A model generated the notes under the pieces. The model worked only from the letters and a program-made list of their open reading frames with translations, made no database searches and had not been told where the DNA came from. From assembly GCA_964542255.1 (NCBI GenBank), contig CAZITV010000009.1:1-34618 (forward strand): a stretch of 34,618 nt of DNA. Reading direction: 5' to 3'. Numbering within the stretch: position 1 is the first letter of the stretch; each line of letters opens with the position of its first letter. Shown here piece by piece: positions 1 through 8,449 of the stretch. The position numbers and the translations under genes are program-made. This DNA comes from CAYMSF01 sp964542255 (lineage in GTDB: Bacteria > Verrucomicrobiota > Lentisphaeria > Victivallales > Victivallaceae).

Positions 1-1
1 A

Positions 2-112
2 AGTCCGCCGATACCGGGGGTATTGAAGAAACTTGAAGGGTACGAATCCAAAGTCGAAAGAATACAATCCTCAGGAGCGGGACAAGGTTCTTTTGAGTTT
101 ATTTGGCAATAG
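2..112 (+). CDS. C-terminal fragment of an unidentified protein
   Basis: An open frame enters from the left edge and runs 36 codons to a TAG at 110-112; the other two forward frames close within the first 40 bases. The fragment reads PPIPGVLKKLEGYESKVER and ends FEFIWQ, a charged helix followed by a beta-like tail. It is too short to assign a family. A perfect inverted repeat lies 8 bases after the stop, as expected at the end of a gene converging on the leftward glycosyltransferase. Most of the gene is outside the window. Confidence 0.4.
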   Translation, partial: SPPIPGVLKKLEGYESKVERIQSSGAGQGSFEFIWQ

Positions 113-120
113 CTTCATCA

Positions 121-138
121 CCCGATATTCATATCGGG
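121..138. terminator. Short hairpin between convergent genes
   Basis: CCCGATAT and ATATCGGG form a perfect 8-base inverted repeat separated by TC. It lies between the stop of the rightward fragment (112) and the stop of the leftward glycosyltransferase (170), so it could end transcription from both sides. There is no long T-run, so this is a position-based call. Confidence 0.45.
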
Positions 139-169
139 CTTCTGGCGCCACTGCCGGATAATTTGCATA

Positions 170-892
170 TTAACGGCGATACCAGATAGAGCAAAAACGG
201 CGAGACCTCAGCAGAAGAGGAAATGAGCCAAGCATCAGCATAGTCGCAATCAACCTTAATGCAGAGTATTTATCAATCTTCCGCGATGAGGTATTGATAA
301 ACTCCGAGTCAATATAGCCAAAAGTATAACCGCGCTGCCGCCCCCATTCAACTAAAGCACGGGCAAAGTATATTTCTTCTCCAGCGTAAATATCTTCCCG
401 AAATCCACGAACATCATCAAATGCATCCTTGCGGCAAAATAAGTAACAACCCGCAACCCACTTGCGGTATGCAGCAAAACGATTCCAAAATTTAGTAAAA
501 ACATACAACGAAAGTGGAATTTTCACGGGAAACTTAACTTTAATCCCCCCACCATAACATTTACCTGACAATAGCAGATGCAAGCTTTTTTTGAGAATCG
601 ACGGAGTAATACTGGTATCAGCATCAAGGAAAATCAGCAACGAACTATTAGCTATTTCGCCGCCACGGTTACGTGCCAAGGAAATTTGATTATGTGGTTC
701 AAAAACAACTTTAGCCCCGGCTTGACGTGCAATATCGGCAGTTTTATCAGATGAATTATTGTCAACAACAATCATTTCGCCGTACAATGGTTCAACCGCC
801 TTCATCGCCACCTTAAGATCCCGCAACGTTTCAGGCAGGCGCAGTTCCTCATTGAACGCTGGTATAATAACCGAATAATCAATTTTCTGCAT
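170..892 (-). CDS. Family 2 glycosyltransferase
   Basis: A 240-residue GT-A fold glycosyltransferase. The N-terminus carries the GT2 signature (YSVIIPAFNEE), followed by a nucleotide-binding VVDNNSSD segment, an ARNRG motif and the metal-binding LDADTS motif near residue 88. The C-terminal end has a hydrophobic stretch (LIATMLMLGSFPLLL) that could attach it to the membrane. I start it at the ATG at 892; a TTG lies one codon earlier, and an AAGG sits about 8 bases upstream of the ATG. It probably moves a sugar from a nucleotide- or lipid-linked donor onto a glycolipid or polysaccharide. Substrate cannot be told. It is the last gene of the leftward block. Confidence 0.85.
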   Translation of the reverse strand: MQKIDYSVIIPAFNEELRLPETLRDLKVAMKAVEPLYGEMIVVDNNSSDKTADIARQAGAKVVFEPHNQISLARNRGGEIANSSLLIFLDADTSITPSILKKSLHLLLSGKCYGGGIKVKFPVKIPLSLYVFTKFWNRFAAYRKWVAGCYLFCRKDAFDDVRGFREDIYAGEEIYFARALVEWGRQRGYTFGYIDSEFINTSSRKIDKYSALRLIATMLMLGSFPLLLRSRRFCSIWYRR

Positions 893-1026
893 CAAATATG
901 CCTTAATAAAATCATAAAACTAACTCGATAAAAGTATTAATATACTTTGCATTTTCTGCTATGAGCGCTGAAGATGTTCAGTGTAACGGCAAAAAATAAA
1001 CAAAATTACTATAGAAATGTTATTGT

Positions 1027-1079
1027 TTGCCGGGAAACAGACCATGCAACTTTTTTAACAGGGAATTTCATCCCGGCAA
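1027..1079. terminator. Long-loop inverted repeat, possible terminator
   Basis: TTGCCGGGA (1027-1035) and TCCCGGCAA (1071-1079) are perfect 9-base inverted arms. Inside them, GGGA-ATTTCA-TCCC forms a competing smaller hairpin that uses the same right arm. The element lies just downstream of the low-complexity leftward gene (stop at 1103), so a role in ending that transcript is the simplest reading. Confidence 0.4.
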
Positions 1080-1102
1080 CAAAATAAAAATGGCTTCAAT
1101 AT

Positions 1103-1367
1103 CTATTTCTTCTTGGCTGCCTTAGTCGAACCTGCGGTGCTCTTTTCGTCATCAACGGTACCAGAAGGGTCAACCCCGGCATTCGGACCGCCTTTACCCT
1201 GTCCAGGATTACTGGAATCAACGCCGTCAACATTATTACCATGTCCGCTATTATTGGTTGAACCGCCGCCGTTATTTGATTGACTGCTGCTATTGCTGCT
1301 GCTATTACCTGCTGCACTTGTAGTAGTTGTGCTGGTGGTGGTGCTAGTATTACTGGTGGCCGTTGAA
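1103..1367 (-). CDS. C-terminal part of a Ser/Thr/Asn/Gly-rich protein, cut by an assembly gap
   Basis: The last 87 or so residues of a leftward gene whose start is lost in the run of N bases. The readable part begins with a Ser/Thr tract (SNTSTTTSTTTTS), passes through an Asn/Gly/Ser section and ends with an Asp/Gly-rich stretch (NNVDGVDSSNPG, then GVDPSGTVDDE) and a Lys-rich tail AAKKK. The Asp/Gly/Asn spacing resembles calcium-binding linker repeats of secreted proteins, but no domain is certain. The frame could be joined to a short start at 1504 only by translating through the Ns, which is unsupported. The Ser/Thr part is encoded by near-repetitive GTA/GTG/GTT-like triplets, which probably caused the assembly break. 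Confidence 0.5.
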
Positions 1368-1467
1368 NNNNNNNNNNNNNNNNNNNNNNNNNNNNNNNNN
1401 NNNNNNNNNNNNNNNNNNNNNNNNNNNNNNNNNNNNNNNNNNNNNNNNNNNNNNNNNNNNNNNNNNN
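1368..1467. other. Assembly gap of 100 N
   Basis: Exactly 100 N bases, the usual placeholder for a scaffold join of unknown length. It begins inside a low-complexity coding tract. Real distance and gene content here are unknown. The 106 bases after it, up to the stop of the next gene at 1574, are AT-rich and show only a weak inverted repeat (TGTTAA-AGTTAATAAACTTAACA region). Confidence 0.95.
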
Positions 1468-1573
1468 TGTTAAAGTTAATAAACTTAACAGAAATTACAA
1501 GCAAAAATGTTAAAAATATATTTAAAAAGTTTTGCGCTATGCAATAAAATAAACAATAGCATCTGAATGATGG

Positions 1574-2704
1574 TTACGTTTGATCGTAAAAATCACAACT
1601 TTGGGATTCATGTGGTAACAAACTTGTGTAAAGCTCCAGATACTTTTCAACCATTTTGTCGGAAGTAAAGGACAAATCAGGCTGCAATATTGTGGGTTGA
1701 CTAATAACTTTAGCAATTTTTTCAGCCAGGAGGGCTGTATTATGCTTTTTAAAATTAACAAATTGCCCATTGGCATACCCTTTCAACAATTCCTGCAACG
1801 GGCCGATTTCACTGGCGATAATCTGCAGACCGTGCGACATCGCCTCAATCAACGCTAAACCAAACCCCTCGTATCTGGATGGCATTATGAACAGGTCAAA
1901 AGCACCGATGCATTCAGCCGCGTCCCGGCGAAAACCAGGCAAACATATTTTAATTGACGATGGGGCATTTTTTGCCAATTTTTCTAATTTTTCACGTTCA
2001 GCGCCTTCGCCGATAATGACGATACCCCAATTTTGTCCTGCAGGAATTTTATCAGCAATTAGTGGTAATGCGTCGAATAATAAATCGTAACCCTTTTCAT
2101 ATCCCAGTCGTCCCACCGAACCAATTACAGCTGAGCAATGCGCAACACCCCATTCTTTACGAAGTTGCGTAATCTCATTTTCAAAAAGTTTTTTTGGCGT
2201 AACAATCCCGTTGTAGATAACCGGCATATCATCAGGATTTATACGAAGATGTTCAGCATGAAAATTACGAGTGGCTGCAGAAACGGCAGTCTGAACATCG
2301 CACCACTGCAGCGTCATCCCGTCTATCCAGAAGTACCAGCGTTTAGCTTGACGTGACTCCATTGTATGTACGGTATTAATTAATTTGTAATCACGTTTAA
2401 ATCCATTGAGACGCGACACAATATTGGCATGAAACAGATGTGAGTGAACAATGTCAGGATGAATATCCGTCAGCAACTTTCTAAGATACAATAAACGCCA
2501 CGGCATTAATTTACGCAGACCGATATTTAGCACCGGAATACCGGCATTGCGCAGCTCGTTGATAATGACTGATTCTCGAATGAATGGACGCAGTGCTACG
2601 ACCTTCACCTGATGGCCGCGCCTCGCCAAACCGAGGCATAAATCAACCAAAACACGTTCAGCTCCGCCAGGCAGCAATTCGGTAATAAGTTGAACAATAT
2701 TCAT
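1574..2704 (-). CDS. Family 4 glycosyltransferase (GT-B fold)
   Basis: A 376-residue retaining glycosyltransferase of the GT4 (Glycos_transf_1) type. The N-terminal acceptor domain has the typical ELLPGGAERVLVDL opening with the GGAE motif. The C-terminal donor domain has GSVGRLGYEKGYDLL, and later the E-x7-E nucleotide-sugar motif in EGFGLALIEAMS. It probably adds a hexose to a lipid-linked oligosaccharide, capsule or LPS intermediate at the inner face of the membrane. It lies 60 bases downstream of a sugar-type oxidoreductase gene read in the same direction and may be cotranscribed with it. Acceptor and donor are unknown. ATG start; no strong ribosome-binding site is visible. Confidence 0.9.
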   Translation of the reverse strand: MNIVQLITELLPGGAERVLVDLCLGLARRGHQVKVVALRPFIRESVIINELRNAGIPVLNIGLRKLMPWRLLYLRKLLTDIHPDIVHSHLFHANIVSRLNGFKRDYKLINTVHTMESRQAKRWYFWIDGMTLQWCDVQTAVSAATRNFHAEHLRINPDDMPVIYNGIVTPKKLFENEITQLRKEWGVAHCSAVIGSVGRLGYEKGYDLLFDALPLIADKIPAGQNWGIVIIGEGAEREKLEKLAKNAPSSIKICLPGFRRDAAECIGAFDLFIMPSRYEGFGLALIEAMSHGLQIIASEIGPLQELLKGYANGQFVNFKKHNTALLAEKIAKVISQPTILQPDLSFTSDKMVEKYLELYTSLLPHESQSCDFYDQT

Positions 2705-2764
2705 AGTACAGCCAATATGACCTTGGTCAATTTTAATTGGTTTAAAAAATATAATTTTGATTAG

Positions 2765-3781
2765 CTATTTAGACAAATCAACCGCAAATAAACATTCATT
2801 CGCGGCCTGCTGCACTTTTAGAGCTTTACGCGAAACCTGCAAAATATGTTGAGTAGACAAATTGACCGGCTCGTTGGCAATATCGTTGACAAATTGAGTG
2901 AAATAATTTGGTTCAGCCGGTGTTTGCGCCGGGTAAATTTTTATTTTTTTATCGCCTTCGAGCGCAATTTTAATACCGGAGTCACAAATATTCGCTACAA
3001 CAACGCCACGTTCCCCCCACAATTTAACCTCCCAGTAATACGGCGAGGAATAACCGCAACTTGCCGGCATTGCATAAGAGACATCAGCAATAATACCGCA
3101 ACCATTGCTCATTACAGCCATAAATTGTCCGGAATCTTTAAAATGCGGGCAATGCACGGCAAAAGCATTCCAGCATCTGGCGGCAGTAACTTGCGTGATA
3201 CTGTTGCCAGTAACCCATTCCAGTAAATCTATCACATGAACGCCGATATCGTTAATGACTCCGCCGTGCTTGCCAGGTTCAAAATACCATGGGGCGCGAG
3301 TGCCCCACATCAGCGGATGTTGAGCACCGACATTTACCGCGTTAATTTTACCGAGAACGCCGGTACTGACAATATGCTTCATTGCCGCGAAGTTTGGATG
3401 TTCGCGCAAATCTAGCTGGCAACCGACCTTTAACTGTTTGGATTCGACCAGTGTTTGAATTTGCTCCAGCTCATCAAGTCTTGTACAAATTGGTTTGTCG
3501 GAAATAATATGCTTGCCGGCGCCTAAAGCTTGAATAGCAATATTGCCGCGTTTGCCAAAATAATCACCGATTGCGACGACGTCACATTCGATTTTTTCGA
3601 GCATAATATCAATAGAGCGGTGAGACACTGTCAACCCGCGTTCACGTTTGACTTGTTCGCATGTGATATCATCTTCTTCGGCAATGGCCACCAATTCAAA
3701 ATCATCAGATTCGGTAACAGACTGCAGCAGACCAAAAATATGCCCATGGCGTAAACCGGCAAAAGCAATTTTAATACTCAT
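2765..3781 (-). CDS. Gfo/Idh/MocA family NAD(P)-dependent oxidoreductase
   Basis: A 338-residue dehydrogenase of the glucose-fructose oxidoreductase family. The N-terminal Rossmann domain starts IKIAFAGLRHGH. The conserved EKP-type motif appears as SDKPICT, placing the conserved lysine at about residue 96. The C-terminal domain carries the D-x-G-x-H-x-x-D signature (NDIGVHVIDLLEW) that holds the catalytic histidine. Members oxidise or epimerise sugars, inositols or sugar nucleotides. The ATG is well supported by CAGGAG about 8 bases upstream. The neighbouring GT4 gene suggests a sugar-modifying job, but the substrate cannot be read from the sequence. Confidence 0.9.
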   Translation of the reverse strand: MSIKIAFAGLRHGHIFGLLQSVTESDDFELVAIAEEDDITCEQVKRERGLTVSHRSIDIMLEKIECDVVAIGDYFGKRGNIAIQALGAGKHIISDKPICTRLDELEQIQTLVESKQLKVGCQLDLREHPNFAAMKHIVSTGVLGKINAVNVGAQHPLMWGTRAPWYFEPGKHGGVINDIGVHVIDLLEWVTGNSITQVTAARCWNAFAVHCPHFKDSGQFMAVMSNGCGIIADVSYAMPASCGYSSPYYWEVKLWGERGVVVANICDSGIKIALEGDKKIKIYPAQTPAEPNYFTQFVNDIANEPVNLSTQHILQVSRKALKVQQAANECLFAVDLSK

Positions 3782-3900
3782 TTACGCGCTCCTGCGTGTT
3801 GTAATCTAATAATATTTCTGAAAACATTATAAGATAGATATTAAAACCAAAAAAACAAATCATTATCCATCGCTCAATCATCTTAATGGACTGTGTGTCA

Positions 3901-4860
3901 TTACGATAGTAATTCAATATCAATATCTCCAGGCAATTTGGCATAATATTCATGTTTTAAACCCGTCACCGGATGCGGGAATGATAAATAACAAGAATGC
4001 AGGGCCTGGCGTGTAAATATTAACTGCTGCCAATCTTCAGGAGTAATCTTATTTTCCGCTATTTTTAAATATATACGGTCATCTGGACCATAAAGTTTAT
4101 CCCCTGCCAAAGGGAAACCCAGCGAAAACAGTGTTGCACGAATTTGATGCATTCTGCCGGTGATAGGAGTGGCTTTGATTAAACTTAATCCGCTGCGGCA
4201 TAGTATAGGCTCAAAATAAGTAGAGGCAGATTCACATTCGGTGTCCGGTACGACGCTGCTGACGAACCGGCGTTTTTTAAGCACGGGGCTGGCACTATCA
4301 TTAATAAGCCAACCGCTGGCATTAATCTGTCTGGAAAATTCACCGTAAACAACAGCATAATATTCTTTATGAATTATCCCTGACTGGGCAGCTCCCATCA
4401 TTGCAGCAGCTACTTTTTCGTCTTTAGCAATGATTAATAATCCTGAAGTTTCCCGGTCAAGCCGGTTCACAATGTGAATTTTTCCAAATTTTTGACACAA
4501 ATCATACCATAAAGTATTGCGGAAGAACGGACCTGCCGGATGACACGGCAAATGTCCACATTTGTTGATTGTTAACAACCAGTCGTCTTCAAAAACGATT
4601 TCGTACTCCATTTGTACAGAAGGTTCAACTGAATTCTGCACAAAACTAACCTTGTCGCCGGTTTGTAGAATTCGCGAACTGCGGGTCACGCTGCCATTGA
4701 TTAAAATATCGCCGGATTTTATCAAGTTTTGCCACTGATGCCGTGAGCGATACGTAAATCTTAAGGTAAGCCAGTGGTCAAGACGGCGGCCTTGATTGGC
4801 GGCATCCACCACCGAAGAAATTTCGCGTGTTTGCATCTGCTTCATTTGGTTAATTAACAT
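3901..4860 (-). CDS. RluA-family pseudouridine synthase
   Basis: A 319-residue RNA pseudouridine synthase. An S4 RNA-binding domain spans roughly residues 24-75 (RRLDHWLTLRF...GDILINGSV). The catalytic domain carries the RluA/RluD signature NRLDRETSGLLI with the nucleophilic aspartate at about residue 135. A late ITGRMHQIRATLFSLGFPLAGD segment matches the conserved substrate-binding end of the family. It isomerises uridines in rRNA or tRNA; RluD-like large-subunit sites are the usual targets when an S4 domain is present. The ATG overlaps the stop of the upstream HAD phosphatase by one base (TAATG), so the two are translationally coupled. Confidence 0.92.
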   Translation of the reverse strand: MLINQMKQMQTREISSVVDAANQGRRLDHWLTLRFTYRSRHQWQNLIKSGDILINGSVTRSSRILQTGDKVSFVQNSVEPSVQMEYEIVFEDDWLLTINKCGHLPCHPAGPFFRNTLWYDLCQKFGKIHIVNRLDRETSGLLIIAKDEKVAAAMMGAAQSGIIHKEYYAVVYGEFSRQINASGWLINDSASPVLKKRRFVSSVVPDTECESASTYFEPILCRSGLSLIKATPITGRMHQIRATLFSLGFPLAGDKLYGPDDRIYLKIAENKITPEDWQQLIFTRQALHSCYLSFPHPVTGLKHEYYAKLPGDIDIELLS

Positions 4861-5714
4861 TAAGCAAGGCTAACAAAAATATATTCCGGACGCTGTTCCG
4901 GCACTGCATTACGCGCCTGTGCTGCGGTAGTAATACCTGTTAGCATCAGACCAGAAGTCATCCCAACATTTTTTGCCCCGGCAATATCAGCTTTTAGAGA
5001 ATCGCCCAGCATTAATATTCGTTTATATTCAAAATGGCATCGTTGATATTTTTTCTGGAGTAATTCAACTGCATAATCATAAATTATTGAGTATGGTTTA
5101 CCCAAATATGCCGGGGTAACAACTATCCCCATTTCGTTGAGCAAATTACAGACAAAACGCGCCTTGCTGCCGGCGCCAATTCCGAATTCACCTTTTTTTG
5201 CAGGCCAATAACTATCTGGATTAGGCACAATCATGTGACGTTCTGGATGTTTTACAAAAAAATTAAAAACCGCACTAATATTAGCCTGCCAATCATAAAA
5301 GCCTTCGCCAACGATTACACCGGAACAAGCTTCTATCTGTTTTACATCACGGCAAACGATTAATCCGGCATTTTCGGCGTAGCATGGTTTCCCCAAGTCG
5401 CCCATTACAAAAAATTGCTGGCCATCAAGCTGATGATGTTCAACATAATGCCTAATCGCCATACCACAGGAAATGATTTCACCAGGTGCGACGCGCAATC
5501 CTGATTTAGCTGCAATTGAACTTTTCTCATCAACGGAATGATTACCGTCATTGGTTAATAAATAAAAAGGAAAATTATTTTGCCGTAGCGCTGTCAGAAA
5601 GTCATCAGCACCGGGCAGTACTCGAGAACCAACCATTAAGGTTCCATCAATATCAAACAACAAAGCATCATAATCCTGCAGATGTTTTTGCCACCATATT
5701 GTAAATATATCCAT
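4860..5714 (-). CDS. HAD-IIA phosphatase (NagD / phosphoglycolate phosphatase-like)
   Basis: A 284-residue haloacid dehalogenase superfamily hydrolase. Motif I is LLFDIDGTLM with nucleophile and acid at D21 and D23; motif II is the LLTNDG segment; motif III/IV is MLGDSLKADIAGAKNVGM. The cap inserted between motifs II and III is the large C2 type of subclass IIA, which includes NagD, pyridoxal phosphatase and p-nitrophenyl phosphatase. It dephosphorylates small metabolites or nucleotides. A good ribosome-binding site (AAAGG, 6 bases from the ATG) is present. E. coli nagD sits in the nag operon, and a nagA gene lies two genes upstream here, which may be meaningful. Specific substrate unknown. 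Confidence 0.88.
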   Translation of the reverse strand: MDIFTIWWQKHLQDYDALLFDIDGTLMVGSRVLPGADDFLTALRQNNFPFYLLTNDGNHSVDEKSSIAAKSGLRVAPGEIISCGMAIRHYVEHHQLDGQQFFVMGDLGKPCYAENAGLIVCRDVKQIEACSGVIVGEGFYDWQANISAVFNFFVKHPERHMIVPNPDSYWPAKKGEFGIGAGSKARFVCNLLNEMGIVVTPAYLGKPYSIIYDYAVELLQKKYQRCHFEYKRILMLGDSLKADIAGAKNVGMTSGLMLTGITTAAQARNAVPEQRPEYIFVSLA

Positions 5715-6086
5715 ATATGCCTTTCACAAAAAAACTATTGCTGCAATCAATTAGCTTGCAGGATTTATTGCTACTATAATACGGCTCAGATGCAGCATTG
5801 CTGCATAATACGCCGAGTTATGACGCACAAAATCAGCTAAATACAAAATCTCTAAATAGTGTTGAGATTAGCTCAATATATTAATAAATAGTACCCAAAG
5901 AATTAACAACCGCTGCGAAGCATATCAGCTTGCTGTCTGTATTTGGCACATCCGGTGTCCCATTATTCCCATTACTTCGCCGGCAGATATCATTTTTGTC
6001 TTCCAGCCTGTATAAAAATAATACGCAGTCATTATTAGTTGTAATTAGCTTTCAGCAAAATTCACTCATTGCGTTTGGTAAAAGTA
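5715..6086. other. 372-base intergenic spacer
   Basis: No convincing gene. The spacer holds a perfect small hairpin (TGCAGC-ATT-GCTGCA at 5791-5805) flanked by partly matching CGGC/GCCG sequences, and AT-rich stretches that must contain the promoter of the HAD/RluA pair. A forward open frame runs through the right half and into the antisense of the next gene; I do not regard it as coding. Confidence 0.5.
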
Positions 6087-6926
6087 TTAGGCGTGAATTC
6101 TGGCAAAAATTCCTGCAGGTAATACTCCGCGCGGCTCAGGTATAGTCATTTCACCAGACTCAACTAATACTTTTTCATGCTCGAACACTTGAGCCAAAAT
6201 TCTGCCCAAACCGGAAGGCGAAAACCCCGAAGAATGACAACTTAAAACCACAAAAAAAGAAGAGTCTAAATCCAACAGCTGCCGACAAGAGGTCAAAAGC
6301 GGCAATATTTGTTCTTCAATTTTCCATACCTGCCCCTGCGGACCGCGTCCAAATGACGGCGGATCAAGAGCAATTGCATTATATCGGTTGCCGCGCCTAA
6401 TTTCACGCGCAATAAATTTAAGCACATCATCAGTAATCCAACGAATATTGTCAGCAATTCCAGAATTAAGTTTAAGATTTTGCTGTCCCCATTCATTCAT
6501 TCCACGGGCAGCATCAAGATGGGTTACCGTCGCTCCAGCTGAAGCCATTGCCATCGAACCTACCCCAGAATAGGCGAATAAGTTCAATGTTTTGACAGGT
6601 TTCGGCATTGCGGCAATTTGCTGCTGCATCCAAGCCCAGTTTTGATATTGTTCAGCAAAAAAACCAAGATGTCCAAAATCAGTTGGTTTGACCATTAAAT
6701 TAAACCCGCCCCATTCTGCAATCCAGCTTTCCGGTAATTTTCCGTGGGGCCATGACCAAAATGATTTGCCATTAGAATTTCGTTCAAAAATCCCGTCAGC
6801 TTTCAACCATTCAGACTCGGGCAATGACGGTTTCCAGAAAGCACTAAGCGCAGGACGAATCAACCGGTAATTTCCGACCATTTCAAGTTTTTTTTGATTA
6901 CCAGAATCAAGGAGGGAGTAGCTCAT
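6087..6926 (-). CDS. Class I SAM-dependent methyltransferase, RlmI/RlmK-like
   Basis: A 279-residue methyltransferase of the COG1092 type, related to the 23S rRNA cytosine methyltransferases RlmI and RlmK. Motif I is NLFAYSGVGSMAMASAGA (residues 115-132), the acidic ribose-binding loop is VTHLDAARGMNEW, and the catalytic-loop motif is ALDPPSFGRGPQG with DPP at 188-190. At 279 residues it is shorter than RlmI (near 400) and lacks an obvious N-terminal PUA domain. Its ATG follows the stop of nagA after one base (TGA-T-ATG), so it is translationally coupled to a sugar gene with no evident functional tie. An rRNA target is likely; a different nucleic acid or protein target is possible. Confidence 0.85.
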   Translation of the reverse strand: MSYSLLDSGNQKKLEMVGNYRLIRPALSAFWKPSLPESEWLKADGIFERNSNGKSFWSWPHGKLPESWIAEWGGFNLMVKPTDFGHLGFFAEQYQNWAWMQQQIAAMPKPVKTLNLFAYSGVGSMAMASAGATVTHLDAARGMNEWGQQNLKLNSGIADNIRWITDDVLKFIAREIRRGNRYNAIALDPPSFGRGPQGQVWKIEEQILPLLTSCRQLLDLDSSFFVVLSCHSSGFSPSGLGRILAQVFEHEKVLVESGEMTIPEPRGVLPAGIFARIHA

Positions 6927-6927
6927 A

Positions 6928-8142
6928 TCAGGCAGTTGTTATTGGTTCTAATGCGTGGAAACGATTATCGGCATCATACACAATCCTGCCGCGTCTAACG
7001 GTAAGCAAAGGACGGTTTGTTACATTCTCAAAGAAAGCAATATCGGCACGCTTGCCGGGCATAAAAATCCCGCGGTCATTTAGTCCGATAGAAGTTGCAG
7101 CATTGATAGTTACACAGGCTGCCGCGTTAGTGTCCAGCATGTGGGAATACGAAATCAAACTGTGCCATCCAGTATCAAGCAAAGTGGTAGTACCCGCAAG
7201 CAAACCGCCATTGGTACGCGAAATCCCATCTTTGACATATATTTCAGCACTGCCAATATGATATTTACCGTCTCGCAGCCCCGAAGCCTGATTGGAATCG
7301 CTGATACCGATAACCTTGTCATGCGGCTTGCAGCGGCACGCTAAATCGACAATCCGCGGATGCAGATGAGTACCGTCCAAAATCAACTCTACACTGACCC
7401 GTTCATCTGTCAAGGCTACCGCCACCATGCTAATATCCCGTTGGTGCAGCGGCAGCATACCGTTAAATAAATGAGTACATGACGTAGCGCCAGCATCAAT
7501 AGCCCGCACTGCGGATGCTTCATCAGTCAAGCTGTGTCCCATTGACGGTAGTACCCAATTTTCCCTTAACAGCTCGACTAACTTCACTGCATCATGCAAT
7601 TCTGGTGAAAAGGTCATTTTTTTCACTTTGCCCTTGCCGGCAGCAATAAGTTCACGTGCAAAGCCAAGGTCGATATCACAAATATCGGCACGCTCCTGCG
7701 AGCCACATTTATTCGGATTTAAGAAAGGTCCCTCAAGATTTATTCCGATTGGGTCAGCACCATCAAGCTCGTTGTTCATCATATCTGAGAGCGTAGAAAC
7801 AGTTTCAAGCATTCTATTCGCCGCTGCGGAAACCATTGTGCACATAAATGAGGTTACACCATGTTCTGCCAGAGTTTTACTCATTGCATTCATTGATGAA
7901 CCGTGTTCATCCGGAGTGGACGAATCAAATCCGCCAGCGCCGTGGATATGGGTATCAATAAATCCAGGCGTAGCATAAGCATTATGCAGTTCACAAATTT
8001 CTAGTTCTGCATCCCGTGAAAATGCAGATATGCCACCTACGGCCAAGATCAGTTCATTTTCACATAGAATACCGCAACGTTCAATTTTCTTGCCTGGAGT
8101 CAAGGAGTAATCCATTAAATATAGCCGGCGCCGTCTTTTCAT
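6928..8142 (-). CDS. nagA: N-acetylglucosamine-6-phosphate deacetylase
   Basis: A 404-residue amidohydrolase that removes acetate from N-acetylglucosamine-6-phosphate, giving glucosamine-6-phosphate in the cytoplasm. Family motifs in order: GFIDTHIHGAGGFD (HxH at 65 and 67), NLEGPFLN with the metal-binding Glu at 137, MGHSLTD (His 203), CTHLFNGML (His 224), DGTHLHPRIV, and GISDSNQASG with the catalytic Asp at 282. Length and motif order fit NagA. The start at 8142 gives a basic MKRRRR leader; a second Met at residue 10 is possible, and neither has a clear ribosome-binding site. No nagB or transporter is in the window. The downstream methyltransferase and, further on, a NagD-like phosphatase read in the same direction. 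Confidence 0.93.
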   Translation of the reverse strand: MKRRRRLYLMDYSLTPGKKIERCGILCENELILAVGGISAFSRDAELEICELHNAYATPGFIDTHIHGAGGFDSSTPDEHGSSMNAMSKTLAEHGVTSFMCTMVSAAANRMLETVSTLSDMMNNELDGADPIGINLEGPFLNPNKCGSQERADICDIDLGFARELIAAGKGKVKKMTFSPELHDAVKLVELLRENWVLPSMGHSLTDEASAVRAIDAGATSCTHLFNGMLPLHQRDISMVAVALTDERVSVELILDGTHLHPRIVDLACRCKPHDKVIGISDSNQASGLRDGKYHIGSAEIYVKDGISRTNGGLLAGTTTLLDTGWHSLISYSHMLDTNAAACVTINAATSIGLNDRGIFMPGKRADIAFFENVTNRPLLTVRRGRIVYDADNRFHALEPITTA

Positions 8143-8279
8143 AAGATTCTATAAAATAATTTAATAATTAATAATGCGTCAAGACGATGATAATATAATA
8201 CGGGCAGAAATTAAAACAAATTTTACAAAATAAAATAATAATAAATCGGATAGTGCAGCGGTACGCGGTATATTAACAA

Positions 8280-8307
8280 TTGATTTTATTGAAAAACAGC
8301 CTATAAT
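8280..8307 (+). promoter_or_regulatory. Sigma70-type promoter ahead of the DnaJ/TPR gene
   Basis: TTGATT at 8280-8285 and a perfect TATAAT at 8302-8307, 16 bases apart. It lies in the 307-base region between the divergent nagA and DnaJ/TPR genes and would give a leader of about 135 bases. The rest of this region is AT-rich; the leftward nagA promoter must lie in its left half, where only weak candidates (TTGTTT-18-TATTAT around 8190-8219) are visible. Confidence 0.5.
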
Positions 8308-8449
8308 ATTCTGAGCATTTTTAATCAGTAAGTAGTGCTGTGGCACATAATATATCTTCGGTGTTGATTGCAAAAGCTCCTATGTTGGTGCTGGTTTGTG
8401 CCATTGCAGTTAAACCTGATAATCATCTAAAAATAACTGCCCAATAATT

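Noticed and set aside
1096..1317. Alternative minus-strand frame over the low-complexity gene
   Set aside because: The Ser/Thr/Asn-Asp/Gly reading has the coherent DG/DP-rich tail; this frame has no recognisable feature.
5930..6145. Forward 71-codon frame
   Set aside because: TTG start, no ribosome-binding site, and its end is antisense to the RlmI-like gene.
8340..8447. 35-codon GTG-started frame just before the DnaJ/TPR gene
   Set aside because: Hydrophobic, no ribosome-binding site and no recognisable sequence; may be chance, although its stop lies 3 bases before the ATG.
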